NCBI GenBank assembly: GCA_046727955.1
Contig: JBKPDO010000145.1
Location: 1-9,510 of the forward strand
Length of the DNA stretch: 9,510 nucleotides
Origin: DASVXQ01 sp046727955
GTDB lineage: Bacteria > Actinomycetota > CALGFH01
Direction: 5' to 3'
Shown here: piece after piece, positions 6,996 through 9,510 of the stretch
Layout of the letters: every line of letters starts with the position of its first letter
Position numbering within the stretch: position 1 is the first letter of the stretch
Notes under the pieces: generated by a model
Seen by the model: the letters and a program-made list of their open reading frames with translations, nothing else
What the model was told of the DNA's origin: nothing
The model's database searches: none
Made by a program: the position numbers and the translations under genes

Positions 6996-7001
6996 TAGAG
7001 T
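6996..7001 (+). promoter_or_regulatory. Candidate -10 element for pafBC
   Basis: TAGAGT fits the actinobacterial TANNNT -10 pattern, 55 bases before the pafB start codon. The -35 position 17-18 bases upstream (TTCGAT/TCGATT) falls in the right half of the SOS box and is a poor match to TTGACA. Transcription would begin near 7008, giving a leader of about 48 bases. Confidence 0.45.
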
Positions 7002-7045
7002 CGTGATCAGCAGACCGACGCCTGATGTCCACCGACAACGAGGTA

Positions 7046-7059
7046 GCATGCGCGCATGC
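7046..7059. repeat. 14-bp perfect palindrome over the pafB start codon
   Basis: GCATGCGCGCATGC reads the same on both strands and includes two ATGs. The second (7056) is the only possible in-frame start of pafB, because an in-frame TAG lies at 7044. The first (7048) is out of frame but better spaced from the GAGG at 7040-7043. Function as operator or translational control is only a possibility. Confidence 0.6.
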
Positions 7060-8084
7060 GCAAGGTCGAACGGCTCGTCAACCTGGTTGCCCTGCTGCTG
7101 GACACGCATCGACCGCTGACGCTCGATCAGGTGGCCGAGCTGGTGCCCGGCTACGAGGCCACGGGCGAGAGCCTCCGCCGCATGTTCGAGCGCGACAAGG
7201 AGGAACTGCGCGCGCTCGGCGTGCCGGTCGAGCGCGGCCCGGTGGACGCCTGGGGGAACGAAGAGGGCTACTTCATCGACCCCACGGCATACGCCATGCC
7301 GCGGCTGGACCTCGCGCCGGACGAGCGCGCCGCCCTGGCGCTGGCCGCCCGTGCCTGGTCGGGCGCTGCCGGCGAGCCTGCCGCGCTGGCGGGCCTGGCC
7401 AAGCTGGACCTGGACCCCGGCGCCGGGCCCGACGCCGTGCGCGCCAATCTCGGCGGCGGGAGCCCGCTGCTCGCGAGCCTGCTCGAGGCGGTCACCAGTC
7501 GCAAGCGGATCGTGTTCAGCTACCGGCCGCCCGGCCGGGACCGCACCGAGCGGCACGTCGAGCCGTACGCGCTGGTCAACCGGCGCGGCACCTGGTACAT
7601 GGTCGGGCACGACACCGACCGCGACGCGCTGCGGTCGTTCCGACTGTCGCGCATCCAGTCGGCCGTGCGCATGGCGCGACCGGCGGGGCGCGGGCCGGAG
7701 TTCGAGGTGCCCGAGTGGTTCGACCCGAGCGCCGTGCTGCCGACCGCCGGTGAGCCGGACGCCTCGCCGGCCGCCACGGTGCGGACGGGCGAGGCGTCGG
7801 CCCGCCTAGCCGAGCTGCGCGGCGCCAAGCGCGACGGCGACCCCGGCCCGGATGGCCGCATCACCCTGCGCATGCCGATCGTCGACCGCGAGGGCTTCGT
7901 GGCCTGGGCGCTCGGCAACGGCGTTGAGATCATCGAGCCGGAGGACCTCCGCGCCGAGGCCCGCCGCCGGCTCGCCGCCCTGCTCGCCCTGGTCAAGAGG
8001 GAGGCCGGGAAGGGCCGCGCGGCCCAGGGGGAGGCCGGCGGCGAGGACACTGCGGCCCAGGGAGAGGCGGGGGTGCGGCGATGA
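7056..8084 (+). CDS. pafB: WYL-domain DNA-damage regulator PafB
   Basis: The protein has 342 residues: an N-terminal winged-helix region (about 1-75: VERLVNLVALLLDTHRPLTLDQVAELV, then SLRRMFERDKEELRALGVPV), a linker, and a WYL domain (about 135-205) with RIVFSYRPPGRD, RHVEPYALVNRRGTWYMVGHDTD and RSFRLSRI. The hallmark triad reads W180-Y181-M182. PafB partners PafC as a transcription activator of DNA-repair genes; in mycobacteria WYL domains of this complex are thought to sense single-stranded DNA. The pafC start overlaps the stop (ATGA), as usual for this pair, so they are made together. ATG 7056 is the only start possible in frame; GAGG is 12 bases upstream, a wide spacing. The C-terminal 30 residues carry a loose repeat of AAQGEAG that looks dispensable. 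An SOS box and -10 precede the gene. Confidence 0.94.
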   Translation: MRKVERLVNLVALLLDTHRPLTLDQVAELVPGYEATGESLRRMFERDKEELRALGVPVERGPVDAWGNEEGYFIDPTAYAMPRLDLAPDERAALALAARAWSGAAGEPAALAGLAKLDLDPGAGPDAVRANLGGGSPLLASLLEAVTSRKRIVFSYRPPGRDRTERHVEPYALVNRRGTWYMVGHDTDRDALRSFRLSRIQSAVRMARPAGRGPEFEVPEWFDPSAVLPTAGEPDASPAATVRTGEASARLAELRGAKRDGDPGPDGRITLRMPIVDREGFVAWALGNGVEIIEPEDLRAEARRRLAALLALVKREAGKGRAAQGEAGGEDTAAQGEAGVRR

Positions 8085-9091
8085 GCCGCGGTCCTGTCCC
8101 GCGCAGCCCCGAGGCGAGCGCCGCCGGCCGCCTGCAGCGGGTGCTCGCCCTGGTGCCGTGGGTCATGGCCCATCCGGACGCGACCGTCGACGAGGTCTGC
8201 GCCCGTTTCGGCATGAGCCGCGAGGCGCTCGCCGCGGACCTCGAGCTGCTGTTCGTCTCTGGCGTCCCGCCCTACGGGCCTGGCGACCTCATGGAGGCGT
8301 GGATCGAGGGCGACCGGGTCCACATCGACCTTGCCGCCTACTTCGCCAGGGCGCCGCGCCTGACCTGGCGAGAGGCCGTCGGCCTGTACCTGGCCGGCCG
8401 CGCGCTGGCCACCCTGCCAGAGCTGGACGAGCGCGGCGCCCTGACCAGGGCCCTGGCCAAGCTCGAGGCGGTGGTCCCGGCGGACCAGCTCGACCGCATC
8501 CAGGACCTCGCCAGCAGGGTCTCGGTGGACCTCGACGGCACCGAGGCGGAGCGGGCGCACCGCGCCGCCCTGTCGCGGGCCGCCGCGGCCGACCGGCGCG
8601 TGCTGCTCGAGTACTACAGCGGCTCGCGCGGCGACCTGACCCACCGCAAGGTCGATCCCTGGCTGGTGTTTGCCACCTCGGGTCACTGGTACCTGGTCGG
8701 CTTCTGCCACCGGGCCGGCGGCGAGCGGCTGTTCCGACTGGACCGGGTGGTCTCGGTCGAACCGACCGACGAGTCCTTCCAGCGCCCGGCCAGCTTCGAC
8801 CCGGTCGCCTACGCGGAGTCTCCCTGGAGCGGCGCCTTCGCCGAGGGGCTCGAATGCGAGCTGGACCTGGCGGGCGAGGCCGAGTGGGTGGCCGACTACT
8901 TCCCGCTGCTCGGCAGCCAGCGGCGCCGCGACGGCCGCCTGCGGGTGCGCCTGGCCACCCACGAGCTCGCCTGGATGGTGCGGCTGGTGCTGCGCCTGGC
9001 CCCCGATGCCGAGCCGGTCAGCCCGCCGGAGCTCCGCTGCGCCGTCGCCGAGGCCGCCCGGCGCGACCTCGCCGTCTACGGCGCCGCCTGA
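8081..9091 (+). CDS. pafC: WYL-domain DNA-damage regulator PafC
   Basis: The protein has 336 residues. The N-terminal winged helix (about 14-80) includes RLQRVLALVPWVMAHPDATV and EVCARFGMSREALAADLELL. The WYL domain (about 165-228) contains RRVLLEYYSGSRGDLTHRKV, PWLVFATSGHWYLVGFCHRAG (W203-Y204-L205) and RLFRLDRVVSVE. The C-terminal extension follows, with WVADYFPLLG and ATHELAWMVRLVLRL, typical of PafC-type proteins. It acts with PafB as the heteromeric activator of the LexA-independent DNA-damage response. ATG 8081 overlaps the pafB TGA (ATGA), giving translational coupling and explaining the absence of a dedicated start region. Length and domain order are normal, with no frameshift. In mycobacteria tatA follows pafC; here a different small membrane protein does. 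Confidence 0.94.
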   Translation: MSRGPVPRSPEASAAGRLQRVLALVPWVMAHPDATVDEVCARFGMSREALAADLELLFVSGVPPYGPGDLMEAWIEGDRVHIDLAAYFARAPRLTWREAVGLYLAGRALATLPELDERGALTRALAKLEAVVPADQLDRIQDLASRVSVDLDGTEAERAHRAALSRAAAADRRVLLEYYSGSRGDLTHRKVDPWLVFATSGHWYLVGFCHRAGGERLFRLDRVVSVEPTDESFQRPASFDPVAYAESPWSGAFAEGLECELDLAGEAEWVADYFPLLGSQRRRDGRLRVRLATHELAWMVRLVLRLAPDAEPVSPPELRCAVAEAARRDLAVYGAA

Positions 9092-9106
9092 CCGCCGGCC
9101 ACGCGG

Positions 9107-9112
9107 TAGGAT
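9107..9112 (+). promoter_or_regulatory. Candidate -10 element before the small membrane protein
   Basis: TAGGAT fits TANNNT and lies 16 bases after the pafC stop codon and 39 bases before the CTG start of the next gene. No -35 match is visible, so readthrough from pafBC is equally possible. Confidence 0.3.
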
Positions 9113-9150
9113 TCGGGGCCGTCCGCGCCCCGTCGGTTCCGGAGGTTCCT

Positions 9151-9405
9151 CTGCCCATCATCGTCGCCGTCCTTCTGGGTGTGTTCTGGCTGGGCGTGCT
9201 GGTCACGGTCGCCTTCACCGCATGGCGGATGCTGGCCAACCTGAAGTCGCTGCTGCGCTCGGTCAGTGAGCTGAACGAGCGGCTCACGCCGACGCTCAAC
9301 GAGCTGGCGGACAAGGGCCAGGAGGCCGCCGACCTGGCCGCCCGCCTGCAGAAGCGCCAGGTCAGCCTCAAGGGCGCCGCCGGCCGGCGGCGCATGCGCC
9401 GCTGA
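9151..9405 (+). CDS. Small single-pass membrane protein, DUF948-like, CTG start
   Basis: The gene encodes 84 residues. One hydrophobic helix (about 3-27: PIIVAVLLGVFWLGVLVTVA, then FTAWRM) is followed by an amphipathic, probably coiled segment (about 28-70: LKSLLRSVSELNERLTPTLN, ELADKGQEAADLAARLQKRQ) and a basic tail (GRRRMRR). The layout, a membrane anchor plus a helix with regularly spaced Leu and charged residues, resembles short DUF948/YtxG-type proteins, but I do not recognise a named family with certainty. It is not TatA: it lacks the short amphipathic helix with FG and KLPEL that marks TatA. The start is read as CTG 9151 because a full GGAGG (9141-9145) stands exactly 5 bases upstream; the first in-frame GTG (9181) would cut into the membrane helix, and there is no in-frame ATG before it. 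It may be co-transcribed with pafBC. Confidence 0.75.
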   Translation: MPIIVAVLLGVFWLGVLVTVAFTAWRMLANLKSLLRSVSELNERLTPTLNELADKGQEAADLAARLQKRQVSLKGAAGRRRMRR

Positions 9406-9409
9406 AGCG

Positions 9410-9442
9410 CGCTGGGGAGCCGCTGGGGAGCCGCTGGGGAGC
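9410..9442. repeat. 11-bp tandem repeat, three copies
   Basis: CGCTGGGGAGC is repeated exactly three times head to tail (9410-9420, 9421-9431, 9432-9442), starting 5 bases after the stop of the small membrane protein gene. A TAGGCT (9446-9451) that could be a -10 for a gene beyond the window follows at once. Confidence 0.95.
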
Positions 9443-9450
9443 TGCTAGGC

Positions 9451-9510
9451 TCGGCCCGGCGGTCGGCCCGGCGGTCGGCCCGGCGGTCGGCCCGGCGGTC
9501 GGCCCGGCGG
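9451..9510. repeat. 12-bp tandem repeat, five copies, running off the window
   Basis: TCGGCCCGGCGG occurs five times without a mismatch from 9451 to the last base, so the array probably continues. Because 12 is a multiple of 3 it could be coding, but no start signal precedes it here. It has no spacers and is not a CRISPR array. Confidence 0.95.

Noticed and set aside
6871..7055. PafBC-type promoter motif (TTGTCRGTG-N8-TANNNT) giving autoregulation
   Set aside because: No acceptable match precedes the TAGAGT -10 on the plus strand or the TAGCCT (6911-6906) on the minus strand.
6106..7119. Plus-strand frame starting in the mobile element and crossing the regulator
   Set aside because: It is not a transposase (no DDE-like motif) and most of it is antisense to the winged-helix regulator. 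Only its first signals are kept, as an IS relic.
7520..8962. Minus-strand frame opposite pafB/pafC
   Set aside because: Shadow of two confidently identified WYL genes.
7852..9150. Upstream extension of the small membrane protein's frame through pafB and pafC
   Set aside because: The extension is Arg/Pro/Gly-rich out-of-frame readthrough of pafBC; real coding character begins at the membrane helix behind GGAGG.
9151..9405. tatA, expected after pafC from mycobacterial gene order
   Set aside because: The helix lacks the FG and KLPEL-type TatA features, and the following segment is a longer coil-like helix.
9410..9510. CRISPR array
   Set aside because: The units are 11 and 12 bp, contiguous and without spacers.

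Overview
The window is a very GC-rich stretch of chromosome from an actinobacterium. The evidence is a full-length Pup ligase (PafA) and a PafB/PafC pair of WYL-domain regulators, a combination typical of Actinomycetota. The neighbours (a polyprenol-phosphate-dependent mannosyltransferase-like protein, a DUF3866 protein and a SufR-like Fe-S regulator) fit that assignment. Gene order is not that of mycobacteria, so a deeper-branching or environmental lineage is plausible, but I cannot name a genus.

Layout. (1) 1-498, +: C-terminal end of a GH15-like glycosidase, cut by the window edge. (2) 572-1849, -: AI-2E/UPF0118-family membrane transporter, convergent with the first gene. (3) 2050-3408, +: pafA, divergent from the transporter, with no pup or prcBA just upstream. 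(4) A minus-strand block of three tightly coupled genes, transcribed from 6870 down to 3369: SufR-like HTH regulator, DUF3866 protein, MptB-like GT-C mannosyltransferase. They are joined by a GTGA and an ATGA overlap. The mannosyltransferase runs 40 bp into the 3' end of pafA, tail to tail. A 142-bp MITE-like element with 13-bp terminal inverted repeats and a TGA target duplication sits at the regulator/DUF3866 junction and supplies the regulator's present C-terminal tail. (5) A 185-bp divergent intergenic region (6871-7055) with a LexA-type SOS box and a -10 element facing pafB. (6) 7056-9091, +: pafB and pafC, overlapping by ATGA. (7) 9151-9405, +: a small single-pass membrane protein that appears to start at CTG behind a perfect Shine-Dalgarno. 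(8) 9410-9510: an 11-bp x3 and a 12-bp x5 tandem repeat running to the window edge.

How the genes relate. PafA conjugates Pup to lysines of proteasome clients. PafBC senses DNA damage and activates repair genes. The two are usually adjacent; here they are split by the minus-strand block, and pafBC has its own upstream region with a probable SOS box, suggesting LexA control of the PafBC regulon's activator. The SufR-like/DUF3866/mannosyltransferase block looks like one transcription unit combining a redox-type regulator with cell-envelope glycan synthesis and a protein of unknown function.

No gene-free stretch exceeds 300 bases. The longer gaps (1850-2049 and 6871-7055) hold only candidate promoter or operator sequences. 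I saw no tRNA, rRNA or CRISPR array.
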